From contig JAEZED010000001.1 in NCBI GenBank assembly GCA_023417885.1, positions 1 to 12,216 on the forward strand: a stretch of DNA of 12,216 bases. The letters are read 5' to 3'. Source of the DNA: Planctomycetota bacterium (lineage in GTDB: Bacteria; Planctomycetota; Phycisphaerae; Tepidisphaerales; Tepidisphaeraceae). Below, piece by piece: positions 1-6,660 of the stretch; position 1 is the first letter of the stretch; each line of letters starts with the position of its first letter. The notes beneath the pieces are model-generated. The model worked only from the letters and a program-made list of their open reading frames with translations, did not search any database and had not been told where the DNA came from. The position numbers were made by a program, and so were the translations under genes.

Positions 1-31
1 CGCCCCCCCCCCCCCAACCACCCCCCCCCCC
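1..31. repeat. Poly-C (poly-G on the other strand) low-complexity tract
   Basis: Two C homopolymers, 3-15 and 21-31, are separated by a short A/C spacer. The opposite strand therefore has two long G runs plus a short GG, which could form a G-quadruplex. The stretch touches the window edge, so it may continue outside, and homopolymers of this kind are prone to sequencing or assembly error. No gene is supported from here to 230. Confidence 0.6.
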
Positions 32-230
32 AGGGGCGCCGGGCCTCCGGGGTTGCGGCTTCCGCCGCCCGGCCTTTGGACTGCGGATGAACGCCATCAG
101 CCAACGCCCGAGCGCATTCGTCGTCGCGGCGCTCATCTCTTGCCACCGGCCCTCGCGTGGATGACATCCCCGCCGGAAAGCAAGCGTTCTTTGGGTCGCG
201 CGAGAACGGATCTGCGGGCGGGACGCTCAA

Positions 231-310
231 TGTCCGCACGAAACTGCGCGTTGTCCAAACGAAACTGGCCAGTGTCCAAACAAGACTGTGCGTTTGGGAG
301 CCGAAACTGG
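231..310 (-). repeat. Left arm of the 21-bp periodic array (4 units, inverted orientation)
   Basis: Four units begin at 231, 252, 273 and 294, exactly 21 bp apart. Each matches the 17-nt core TGTCCAAACGAAACTGG and is followed by 4 variable bases. By my count the matches are 14/17, 17/17, 14/17 and 11/17. The core is the reverse complement of the core in the right arm. The next expected position, 210, shows no recognisable unit, so this arm starts abruptly at 231. Confidence 0.9.
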
Positions 311-392
311 TCATCGGCGCCGCGCGAACGACCAGTTTCGTTTGGACAATGACGGGTTGCGTTTGGACACTGGCCAGTTTCGTTTGGACAAC
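250..392. repeat. Perfect 32-bp inverted repeat (250-281 / 361-392), dyad at 321
   Basis: Bases 250-281 are the exact reverse complement of 361-392. The spacer is 79 bp. A second perfect pair, 302-312 with 330-340 (11 bp, 17-nt loop), has the same axis at nucleotide 321. Imperfect pairing with the same axis extends to 231-246 with 396-411. The central loop holds the palindrome GGCGCC at 316-321. Together these could form a hairpin about 180 nt long in RNA, or a cruciform in DNA. A perfect 32-bp inverted repeat is not expected by chance. Confidence 0.9.
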
Positions 393-537
393 AGCTGGTT
401 TCGTTTGGACAACACCCAGTTTCGTTCAAACTTTCATCTGTTTCGTTTGGACACCGACCAGTTTCGTTTGGACACCGTGCCGTTTGCCGGTGGAAGTGAC
501 CGGTTTCGTGCCGAAAACGACCTCTTTCGGCCAATAA
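332..537 (+). repeat. Right arm of the 21-bp periodic array (10 units, direct orientation)
   Basis: Units begin at 332, 353, 374, 395, 416, 437, 458, 479, 500 and 521, without a single phase slip from 21 bp. The 17-nt core is CCAGTTTCGTTTGGACA. Units at 332, 374 and 458 match perfectly; 353, 395, 416 and 437 match 13-15 of 17. The unit at 479 matches 7/17, 500 matches 12/17 and 521 matches 8/17, so the distal end is decayed. Because 21 is a multiple of three and of two helical turns, the array keeps frames open and puts every unit on the same DNA face. Confidence 0.9.
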
Positions 538-604
538 AACGCGCTCCTCGCGCTAGCTGAGTGTATCTGGACGCTCCCGCTCAACTGCGCACCCCGTCAC
601 GCCG

Positions 605-925
605 ATGGGCAGCGACATGAACCGTGGTTGCTTTGTGCCGACGAGCGCCTACCAGCGGCGGCTCGAGTTCATCGAGCGGAACCCCACGTACGACCGCGAT
701 CGCAAGCGCCGCTATCGCGCCGCCATCAAGGCCGCGGTCGAGGCCCGCGCAGCCGCCGTCGCACGGCAGTTGGCGCTGCCCGCCAAGCCACAGCCCCTCG
801 CGCTCCCGGCGGCGCCCGTTCGGCTCGCGCTCCCGGCGCCGGAGCCCATGCAGCTTCCGCTGTTCATCCTCGCCGACGAGCGCGAGCTCGTCGGCGCGCG
901 TGGGGAAGAACGTATGGCGGCTTAG
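605..925 (+). CDS. Small basic protein with LALPA repeats, function unknown
   Basis: I do not recognise this 106-residue protein. Its N-terminal half is strongly charged and probably helical: an Asp/Arg/Lys-rich stretch around residues 27-38 leads into an Ala/Arg-rich segment (about 39-58). The second half has three copies of Leu-Ala-Leu-Pro-Ala within about 30 residues, then a hydrophobic Leu-Pro-Leu-Phe-Ile-Leu patch and a charged tail. No signal peptide or membrane segment is evident. Codons end mostly in G or C, as in the neighbouring real genes, which supports coding. The start is uncertain: ATG at 605 has no clear ribosome-binding site, and ATG at 617 (residue 5) is an alternative. It lies 67 bp after the end of the repeat array and may be linked to it, but nothing in the sequence proves that. 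An Ala/Pro-rich chance ORF remains possible. Confidence 0.5.
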   Translation: MGSDMNRGCFVPTSAYQRRLEFIERNPTYDRDRKRRYRAAIKAAVEARAAAVARQLALPAKPQPLALPAAPVRLALPAPEPMQLPLFILADERELVGARGEERMAA

Positions 926-1398
926 CGACATCCGCCGGCCCATCTCGAGAGAGAGCGACTGGAGACTGCGCCGTCGTTGCTGCTTTAAAGCGACGGCGAA
1001 TCTTCAGTGGTCATGATCATGCGGGGCGCATCGAACCGACCGCATGACGGCAGGGGGTCTTTCTTTTTTTGTCGTTGATTGTTGCGAGGCGTTGGAGCCA
1101 TAGTGCGGGCCGCGGCCACCGCAGCGCGCTGCACACCTGCCGCCCCCAGGGAAGTTCGGAGCGACCCGCCACCGGGGGCGACCAGAAAGGGAAAGCAGCG
1201 CGGTGACCCGCTGTTGGCAGCCCGTGCCGACGACCCACCTCGTGATGCGCCGGCAATGACTGCGGCAGGAGATTTCGGCCCCCACTCGCAGGTCGGGGCG
1301 CCGGCGTGTTGCTTTTCACGCTGTCGCAAGCGCAAGGGCCGATCGGACCAACCCGCGACTTGGGGAGGGTGCGTTGGCGTGTAGATGGTGGAACCACC
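926..1398. other. Long intergenic leader before the transporter cluster
   Basis: No gene is convincing in these roughly 470 bp. A stem-loop at 969-998 has an 8-bp stem (969-976 with 991-998) and a 14-nt loop. It is not followed by a T run, so it is a poor terminator candidate. A T-rich stretch at 1058-1070 is unusual in this GC-rich sequence but lacks a good upstream stem. Two short perfect palindromes lie at 1108-1117 and 1121-1132; palindromes of this length are expected a few times per window by chance. Confidence 0.5.
1075..1104 (+). promoter_or_regulatory. Weak sigma70-like promoter candidate
   Basis: TTGATT at 1075-1080 (4 of 6 to the -35 consensus) and CATAGT at 1099-1104 (4 of 6 to the -10 consensus) are 18 bp apart. 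The site sits just after the T-rich stretch and about 295 bp before the AbgT start. It would leave a long untranslated leader. The match is modest and the organism's own promoter consensus is unknown. Confidence 0.22.
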
Positions 1399-2952
1399 AT
1401 GTTGCACCCAGGCATCGCCGCTCCGCCGGCTCCGGAAGAGAAGACATTCATGCAGCGCGTGCTCGACGTCGTCGAGCGGGTCGGGAACAAGGTCCCGCAC
1501 CCGGCGGTGATTTTCGTCGCGCTGATCCTCCTCGTGATCCTGCTGTCGCACGCCCTGTACCTGGCGGGCGTCAGCGTGACGTACGAGGCGATCAATCCCG
1601 AGACCCACGAGCTGGAGGAGGTGACGCGCTCGGTGCGGAGCCTGCTCCTCGGGGACGGGATCCGCTTCATGTACGCCGACCTGATCCCCAACTTCATGGC
1701 CTTCACGGGGATGGGCGTGATCATCGTCGCGATGCTCGGCGTCGGCGTGGCCGAGGCGTCGGGCCTGATCGGGGCGCTCATTCGCAAGCTGGTGCTGATC
1801 GCCTCCCCCAAGGCGCTCACGTACATCCTGGTTTTCGTCGGGATCATGTCTAGCATCGCCGCCGACGCGGGATACCTGGTGCTCGTGCCGCTCGCCGCCG
1901 CCGCCTTTGCGAGCGTGGGACGCAACCCGCTGGCAGGCCTGGCCGCCTCCTTCGCCGGCGTGGCGGCGGTCTTCAGCGTCAACATCTTCGTCAAGCCGCT
2001 GGACGGGATCCTCGTGGGGATCGCCAACGACGCCATCCACCTGACGAACCCCAACCTCTCGATCTCGCTGACGTCCAACCTGTGGTTCTCGATCGCATCG
2101 GTCGTCCTGCTGACGGTCGTCGTCTCGGTGATCACCGACAAGTGGGTCGAGCCGCGCCTCGGGCCCTACACGGGCGACGCCACGACGGAGCCGGCGCAGC
2201 AGTTCAGCCATGAGGAGTCGCGCGGGCTCAAGTACGCGCTCTGGGCACTGCTGGGGCTTCTCGTCGTCGTTGGCCTGCTCACGCTGCCGCCGAACGCTGT
2301 GCTCCGCAACCCCGAGACCGGCGCGCTGATCGGTGATTCGCCCTTCAAGAACGCGCTGATCGCCCTCATCGCGGGGCTTTTCCTGGGGGTCGGCGCCGCC
2401 TACGGCATCGGCGCCGGGACGATTCGCAAGAGCGCGGATGTCACCACGGCCATGGAGAAGGCCGTCGCCGGGCTCGGCGGGCTGATCTTCCTGCTCTTCA
2501 TCATCAGCCAGTTCAACGCCTTCTTCACGTACACGAACATGGCGCCGATCGCGGCGGCGAAGCTGGGAGACTGGCTCGAGGGGACGGGCCTCGGGGCGCT
2601 GCCGCTGCTCCTGGGCTTCACGATGGTGATCTTCCTGCTCGACCTGATCATGACGGGCGCGATCCCGAAGTGGGCCATCTTCGCGCCGATCTTCGTCCCG
2701 CTGCTCATGCGGCTTGGCGTGCCGCCCGAGGCCACGCTGGCGGCTTACCGCGTGGGCGATTCGCCCGTGAACGCCATCTCGCCCCTGAATGCCTACTTCG
2801 CGCTGATCGTCTCGTTCTCCATCAAGTACCAGAAGGACGCGGGCGTGGGGACGGTGGTGGCCCTGATGCTGCCTTACGTCGTGGCCCTGGCCATCCTGTG
2901 GCCGGTCCTGCTGGCCGTCTGGCAGATGCTGGGCCTTCCCTGGGGCATCTGA
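1399..2952 (+). CDS. AbgT-family transporter
   Basis: This is a 517-residue polytopic inner-membrane protein of the AbgT family, whose members are known to import p-aminobenzoyl-glutamate (E. coli AbgT) or to export sulfonamides (MtrF, YdaH). The length is normal for the family. Diagnostic stretches are SSIAADAGYLVLVP (about residues 151-164), NIFVKPLDGILVG (195-207) and the C-terminal GDSPVNAISPLNAYF starting at residue 453. Trp425, Pro443 and Arg451 reproduce the 18 and 8 residue spacing of the Trp, Pro and Arg that I recall as functionally important in YdaH. Asp202 probably corresponds to the key Asp. I chose ATG 1399 because GGTGGA lies just upstream and the homologous region begins soon after; an in-frame ATG at 1306 would add 31 residues of non-membrane sequence. 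It is the first gene of the cluster, 39 bp before an M20 peptidase. Import rather than efflux is inferred from those neighbours. Confidence 0.92.
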   Translation: MLHPGIAAPPAPEEKTFMQRVLDVVERVGNKVPHPAVIFVALILLVILLSHALYLAGVSVTYEAINPETHELEEVTRSVRSLLLGDGIRFMYADLIPNFMAFTGMGVIIVAMLGVGVAEASGLIGALIRKLVLIASPKALTYILVFVGIMSSIAADAGYLVLVPLAAAAFASVGRNPLAGLAASFAGVAAVFSVNIFVKPLDGILVGIANDAIHLTNPNLSISLTSNLWFSIASVVLLTVVVSVITDKWVEPRLGPYTGDATTEPAQQFSHEESRGLKYALWALLGLLVVVGLLTLPPNAVLRNPETGALIGDSPFKNALIALIAGLFLGVGAAYGIGAGTIRKSADVTTAMEKAVAGLGGLIFLLFIISQFNAFFTYTNMAPIAAAKLGDWLEGTGLGALPLLLGFTMVIFLLDLIMTGAIPKWAIFAPIFVPLLMRLGVPPEATLAAYRVGDSPVNAISPLNAYFALIVSFSIKYQKDAGVGTVVALMLPYVVALAILWPVLLAVWQMLGLPWGI

Positions 2953-2980
2953 ATGACCCGTTGCACGCACACACGCCACG

Positions 2981-2994
2981 AAGGAGAGATCATG
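2981..2994 (+). promoter_or_regulatory. Strong Shine-Dalgarno for the M20 peptidase
   Basis: AAGGAG at 2981-2986 lies 5 nt before ATG 2992. It is the best ribosome-binding site in the cluster and rules against the upstream in-frame ATG at 2953. Confidence 0.75.
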
Positions 2995-4209
2995 AGCACC
3001 ATCGCAATGGACGCGCACGCGACCGTCGACGCAGAATCCGCCGTGGGCCACCTCATCCGCTTTCTGTCCGTGGAAGGCGTGAGCGGGAACGAAGCCGCGA
3101 TCGCCGGCGCGGTGACCGAAGCGCTGCGGGGAATGGGCGTGCCGGCATCCGCCATCCGCTTCGACACGGCCAACGAGCGCATCCCGATGCCAACGCAGAC
3201 GGGCAATCTCTTCGTGGACCTCCCCGGCACGCGGCCCGGAGACCGACTCGCCTTCGCGACCCACCTCGACACGGTTCCTCTCTGCGCCGGCGCCCGCCCG
3301 CGGCGCGACGGAGACCGCATCGTCAACGACAACCCCGGCAGCGCGCTGGGCGGCGACAACCGGACCGGCTGCGCCGTCCTCGTCGCGATGGCGGAGGCCC
3401 TCATCCGGCACCACCTGCCGCACCCGCCGATCAGGCTCATCTTCACGGTGCGCGAGGAGAGCCGGCTGATGGGCGCGCGGCACATGGATCCCGCCGACCT
3501 GCGCGACGTGGCCATGGGCTTCAACGTCGACAGCAAGGTTCCCGCCGACCTGGTGACGGGGGCGGTCGGCGGCGAGACATGGGAAGTGCAGGTCAGCGGC
3601 AAGGCCTCGCACGCTGGCGTGGCGCCGGAGAAGGGGATCTCCGCGACGCTGGCCGCCGCCATCGCCATCGCCGAGGCCCATCGCGGCGGTTGGTTCGGGA
3701 AGGTCGTCAAGCCCGAGGGTCGCGGCACGAGCAACGTCGGCGTGTTCGGCGGGCGCGAGAACCGCTCGGCGGGCGACGCCACCAACGTCGTCACCGACTT
3801 TGTTCACATCGACGGCGAGTCCCGCAGCGACGACGAGGCATTCACCGCGGCGATCACGGCGGCGTTCGAGCAGGCGTTCATGAGAGCGGCCGAGCAGGTA
3901 AGGAGCGATACGGGCGAGAGCGCGCAGGCGCGCTTCACGAGCCGCGCCGACTACTTCCCGTTCCGGATTGCAGACGATGCCCCGGTCGTCCGCCACGCCA
4001 TGCGTGCCGCGGAATCGATCGGCCTAACGCCGACGACGCTATTCTCCCACGGCGGGCTCGACGCCAACTGGTTTGCCCGCCACGGCCTGCCGACGGTGAC
4101 GATCGGGGCCGGACAGCACGAAATTCACACGATCAACGAGTTCGTCGACATCCCGCAGTTCGTCGACGGCTGCCGCCTGGCGGTCGCGCTGGCGACGCTC
4201 GAATCGTGA
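2992..4209 (+). CDS. M20-family metallopeptidase (CPG2/PepT-like)
   Basis: This 405-residue two-zinc M20 hydrolase lacks a signal peptide and is probably cytoplasmic. The metal-site pattern is complete: His91 and Asp93 in THLDTVP, bridging Asp122 in GGDNRTG, catalytic Glu155 and Glu156 in REES, Asp180 in NVDSK, and His379 in HEIHTINEF. His207 in GKASHAGV fits the dimer-domain histidine that reaches the partner's active site. The lid/dimer domain spans roughly residues 195-310. The family removes terminal amino acids from small peptides or hydrolyses N-acyl amino acids; substrate cannot be read from the sequence. An excellent Shine-Dalgarno, AAGGAG at 2981-2986, fixes the start at 2992 rather than the in-frame ATG at 2953. 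Lying directly after AbgT, it may hydrolyse the imported compound, as AbgA/AbgB do in E. coli. The third metal motif has Asn-Arg where the PROSITE-type pattern has x-Lys. Confidence 0.9.
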   Translation: MSTIAMDAHATVDAESAVGHLIRFLSVEGVSGNEAAIAGAVTEALRGMGVPASAIRFDTANERIPMPTQTGNLFVDLPGTRPGDRLAFATHLDTVPLCAGARPRRDGDRIVNDNPGSALGGDNRTGCAVLVAMAEALIRHHLPHPPIRLIFTVREESRLMGARHMDPADLRDVAMGFNVDSKVPADLVTGAVGGETWEVQVSGKASHAGVAPEKGISATLAAAIAIAEAHRGGWFGKVVKPEGRGTSNVGVFGGRENRSAGDATNVVTDFVHIDGESRSDDEAFTAAITAAFEQAFMRAAEQVRSDTGESAQARFTSRADYFPFRIADDAPVVRHAMRAAESIGLTPTTLFSHGGLDANWFARHGLPTVTIGAGQHEIHTINEFVDIPQFVDGCRLAVALATLES

Positions 4210-4227
4210 GTGGAGTTTTTTCGCACC

Positions 4228-5544
4228 ATGAACACCACCGGGACAACTCCGAAGGCCATTCCTGCCGGTGAACCGCTCGCAGCCACCGGCTTCGAGCGCG
4301 AGCTGGAGGAACGCCTGCTGCGCTACGTGCGCATCGACACGCAGAGCGACGAGAAGTCGCCGACATCGCCGAGCACGGAGAAGCAGTACGACCTGCTCAG
4401 GCTCCTGGCCGACGAGTTGAAGTCCATCGGCGCCGCCGACGTGGCGCTGACGGACTACGGGGTTGTCCTGGCGACGATTCCCGCCACGGACGCAGCCAGG
4501 GACGCGCCCACGATCGCGCTCCTGGCACACGTGGACACCGCTCCCGCCTTCAGCGGCGCCGGCGTCAACCCGATCGTCCACCGCAACTACGACGGACGCG
4601 ACATCGTCCTTCCCGACGACCCGTCCGTCGTGCTCTCGCCCGCGGAGTTTCCCTACCTCGCGACGAAGATCGGCGACGACATCGTCACCGCCGGCGGAAA
4701 GACGCTGCTGGGCGCGGACGACAAGGCGGGCGTCGCGATCATCATGGCGGCGGCGCATCATCTGCTGGAGCACCCGGAAATCCCGCATGGGAATGTCCGA
4801 ATCGCCTTCACGCCCGACGAGGAGATCGGGCGCGGCGTCCATCCGCGGTTGCCGGAAGATCTGAAGGCGGACGTCGGGTACACGCTCGACGGCGCGGAGC
4901 TGGGCGAGGTCGTCTACGAGACCTTCTCCGCCGACAAGGGGGAGGTTCACATCGAGGGCGTGTCGATTCATCCCGGCCAGGCCCGCGGCAAGCTGGTGAA
5001 CGCGCTGCACCTGGCGGCCAAGATCATCGACACGCTCCCGCACATCACCCGCACGCCGGAGACGACGGCCGATCGCGAGGGGTTCATCCACGCCTACCAC
5101 GTGGACGGCTCGGCGTCGGCGGCGGACGTGGGCTTCATCCTGCGCGACTTTGAGCTGGACGGGCTGCGCGAGCATGGCGAGGTGCTCAAGCGCGTGTGTG
5201 AGGCGATCCAGGCGACGGAGCCGCGCGCCCGGATCACGTGCACGATCACGCCGCAGTACCGCAACATGCGCTACTGGCTCGAGAAGGACATGCGCCCGGT
5301 CGAGCTGGCGCGGCAGGCGTGCCGCGAGCTGGGGATCGAGCCGGTCGAGACGCCGATCCGCGGCGGGACCGACGGATCGCGGCTCACCGAGCTTGGCGTC
5401 CCGACGCCGAACCTGTTCACGGGGATGCAGAACATCCACGGCCCGCAGGAGTGGATCAGCCTCCAGGACATGGCCCGTGCCACGCAGGCGTGCATCAGGC
5501 TCGTCGAGCTGTGGAGCCAGCAGTCGGTCGCCTCCTCGGGCTGA
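4228..5544 (+). CDS. pepT: Tripeptide aminopeptidase (peptidase T)
   Basis: This M20B enzyme of 438 residues would remove the N-terminal residue from tripeptides in the cytoplasm. Family signatures are strong: His101 and Asp103 in LLAHVDTAP, Asp164 in GADDKAG, Glu198 and Glu199 in TPDEEIGRG, Asp221 in TLDGAELGE, the dimer-domain SIHPGQARGKLVNA, and His404 in MQNIHGPQEW. RGGTDGSRLTELGVPTPN, just before the last histidine, is typical of PepT. E. coli PepT is about 408 residues; the excess is mainly N-terminal, before LLRYVRIDTQSD. ATG 4228 is preferred, with GGAG at 4212-4215 upstream. A GTG at 4210, directly after the stop of the previous gene, would add six residues and is a possible alternative. 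The 18-bp gap argues for co-transcription with the preceding M20 gene. It shares the fold but not close sequence similarity with that gene, so the pair does not look like a recent duplication. Confidence 0.95.
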   Translation: MNTTGTTPKAIPAGEPLAATGFERELEERLLRYVRIDTQSDEKSPTSPSTEKQYDLLRLLADELKSIGAADVALTDYGVVLATIPATDAARDAPTIALLAHVDTAPAFSGAGVNPIVHRNYDGRDIVLPDDPSVVLSPAEFPYLATKIGDDIVTAGGKTLLGADDKAGVAIIMAAAHHLLEHPEIPHGNVRIAFTPDEEIGRGVHPRLPEDLKADVGYTLDGAELGEVVYETFSADKGEVHIEGVSIHPGQARGKLVNALHLAAKIIDTLPHITRTPETTADREGFIHAYHVDGSASAADVGFILRDFELDGLREHGEVLKRVCEAIQATEPRARITCTITPQYRNMRYWLEKDMRPVELARQACRELGIEPVETPIRGGTDGSRLTELGVPTPNLFTGMQNIHGPQEWISLQDMARATQACIRLVELWSQQSVASSG

Positions 5545-5598
5545 GGCAGGGGGGGCCGGGACCGCGTTGCAACCGCTCGGTCACTTCCCGACTGGCAG

Positions 5599-6609
5599 AT
5601 GAACCACAGCACGCTCCACCCACCGATCCAGGCCAGCGAGGCGGACTACGTCTCCACCGGTCACCTTCCGCCGGCAGACTTCCTGGAGAGGCTCGTCGCC
5701 GAGGCGTACGAACGCTTCAGGTTCATCGACGAAGGGGAGCTCTCAACTGTCTATCCGGCACTGGCGGCGGTGCCGCGAAACCTGTTCGGCATCTGCGTCG
5801 TGGGAACCAGCGGCATCGCCTGGTCCGCGGGCGATGCCGATCGCGCGTTCGCGATCATGAGCGTCTCCAAGCCGTTCGTCTTCGCACTGGTGTGCGACGT
5901 ACTGGGCGCCGAGGAGGCCCGCCGAAGGATCGGCGTGAACAGCACCGGCCTGCCGTTCAACTCCCTCGCTGCGATCGAAAGAGGCGACGAGGGCCGGACC
6001 AACCCGATGGTGAACGCCGGCGCCATCGCGACGACCAGCCTTGTGCCCGGCGCCGACGCCGCCGACCGATGGCGGTTCATCCATGACGGGCTTAACCGCT
6101 TTGCGGGCCGGGAGCTCACGCTTCACGACGAGATGTACGCCTCGGCGTTAGAGACCAACCACCGCAACCAGAGCATCGCCCGCCTGCTCCGGAGCTACGG
6201 CCGGATCCAGATCGATCCGGATGAAGCCGTCGACCTCTACACGCGCCAGTGCTCCCTGAACGTCAGCGCCCGAGACCTTGCCGTCATGGGCGCCACCCTC
6301 GCCGACGGTGGGGTCAATCCGATCACCCGGGAGCGCGTGTTGAGTCCCACCGTCTGCCACCACGTGCTGGCGGTCATGGCGACGGCCGGCCTGTACGAGA
6401 CGTCCGGCGACTGGCTCTACGACATCGGCCTGCCGGGCAAGAGCGGCATCGGCGGGGGGATCGTGACCGTCTCCCCCGGCAAGGGTGGCCTTGGAACGTT
6501 TGCACCGCCACTCGATGAGGCCGGGAACAGCGTCAAGGGGCAACTCGCCGCCAAGTTCCTTTCTCAGCGGCTGGGAATGGACCTGTTCGTTTCGAAACCG
6601 GAACATTGA
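5599..6609 (+). CDS. glsA: Glutaminase A
   Basis: This serine-dependent glutaminase of the beta-lactamase-like fold hydrolyses L-glutamine to glutamate and ammonia in the cytoplasm. The catalytic Ser-x-x-Lys is Ser88-Val-Ser-Lys91 in MSVSKPF. Other family blocks are NPMVNAGAI (135-143), ALETNHRNQ (183-191) with Glu185, YTRQCSLNVSARDLAVMG (from Tyr214), and ATAGLYETSGDW followed by GLPGKSGIGGG (261-287), with Tyr266 in the expected place of the second active-site tyrosine. The 336-residue length is close to the usual 305-330 with a short N-terminal extension, and there are no added STAS or ankyrin domains. No strong Shine-Dalgarno precedes ATG 5599, which may mean lower translation or coupling to pepT 54 bp upstream. 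In the cluster it would raise the yield of glutamate from imported material. A role in acid resistance, as for E. coli YbaS, is an alternative, but no GadC-like antiporter is present here. Confidence 0.95.
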   Translation: MNHSTLHPPIQASEADYVSTGHLPPADFLERLVAEAYERFRFIDEGELSTVYPALAAVPRNLFGICVVGTSGIAWSAGDADRAFAIMSVSKPFVFALVCDVLGAEEARRRIGVNSTGLPFNSLAAIERGDEGRTNPMVNAGAIATTSLVPGADAADRWRFIHDGLNRFAGRELTLHDEMYASALETNHRNQSIARLLRSYGRIQIDPDEAVDLYTRQCSLNVSARDLAVMGATLADGGVNPITRERVLSPTVCHHVLAVMATAGLYETSGDWLYDIGLPGKSGIGGGIVTVSPGKGGLGTFAPPLDEAGNSVKGQLAAKFLSQRLGMDLFVSKPEH

Positions 6610-6660
6610 ACCGCCGACGTCGGCAGCAGGGCGGCGCTGGCCGCTGGAACGGGACATCGC

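Noticed and set aside
231..537. CRISPR array
   Set aside because: The units are 17-nt cores with only 4 variable bases between them, degenerate, and inverted midway; there are no spacers and no cas genes.
133..560. Protein-coding genes within the repeat array (reverse 133-534, forward 157-537 and 288-560)
   Set aside because: Open frames on both strands follow automatically from a stop-free 21-bp unit. No ribosome-binding site or domain favours one. The idea is kept only as a finding to test.
1054..1072. Intrinsic terminator ending in the T-rich patch
   Set aside because: The only stem I can draw just before it is about 4 bp, too short to support a terminator.
985..3996. A 1,003-codon open frame on the reverse strand
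   Set aside because: It lies opposite the AbgT and M20 genes, is dominated by Arg, Asp, His and Gly, and shows no domain. It is the usual antisense shadow of GC-ending codons.
6613..6624. Perfect 12-bp palindrome between glsA and the MFS gene as an operator
   Set aside because: About three perfect 12-bp palindromes are expected by chance in a window this long, and no second copy near a promoter supports it.
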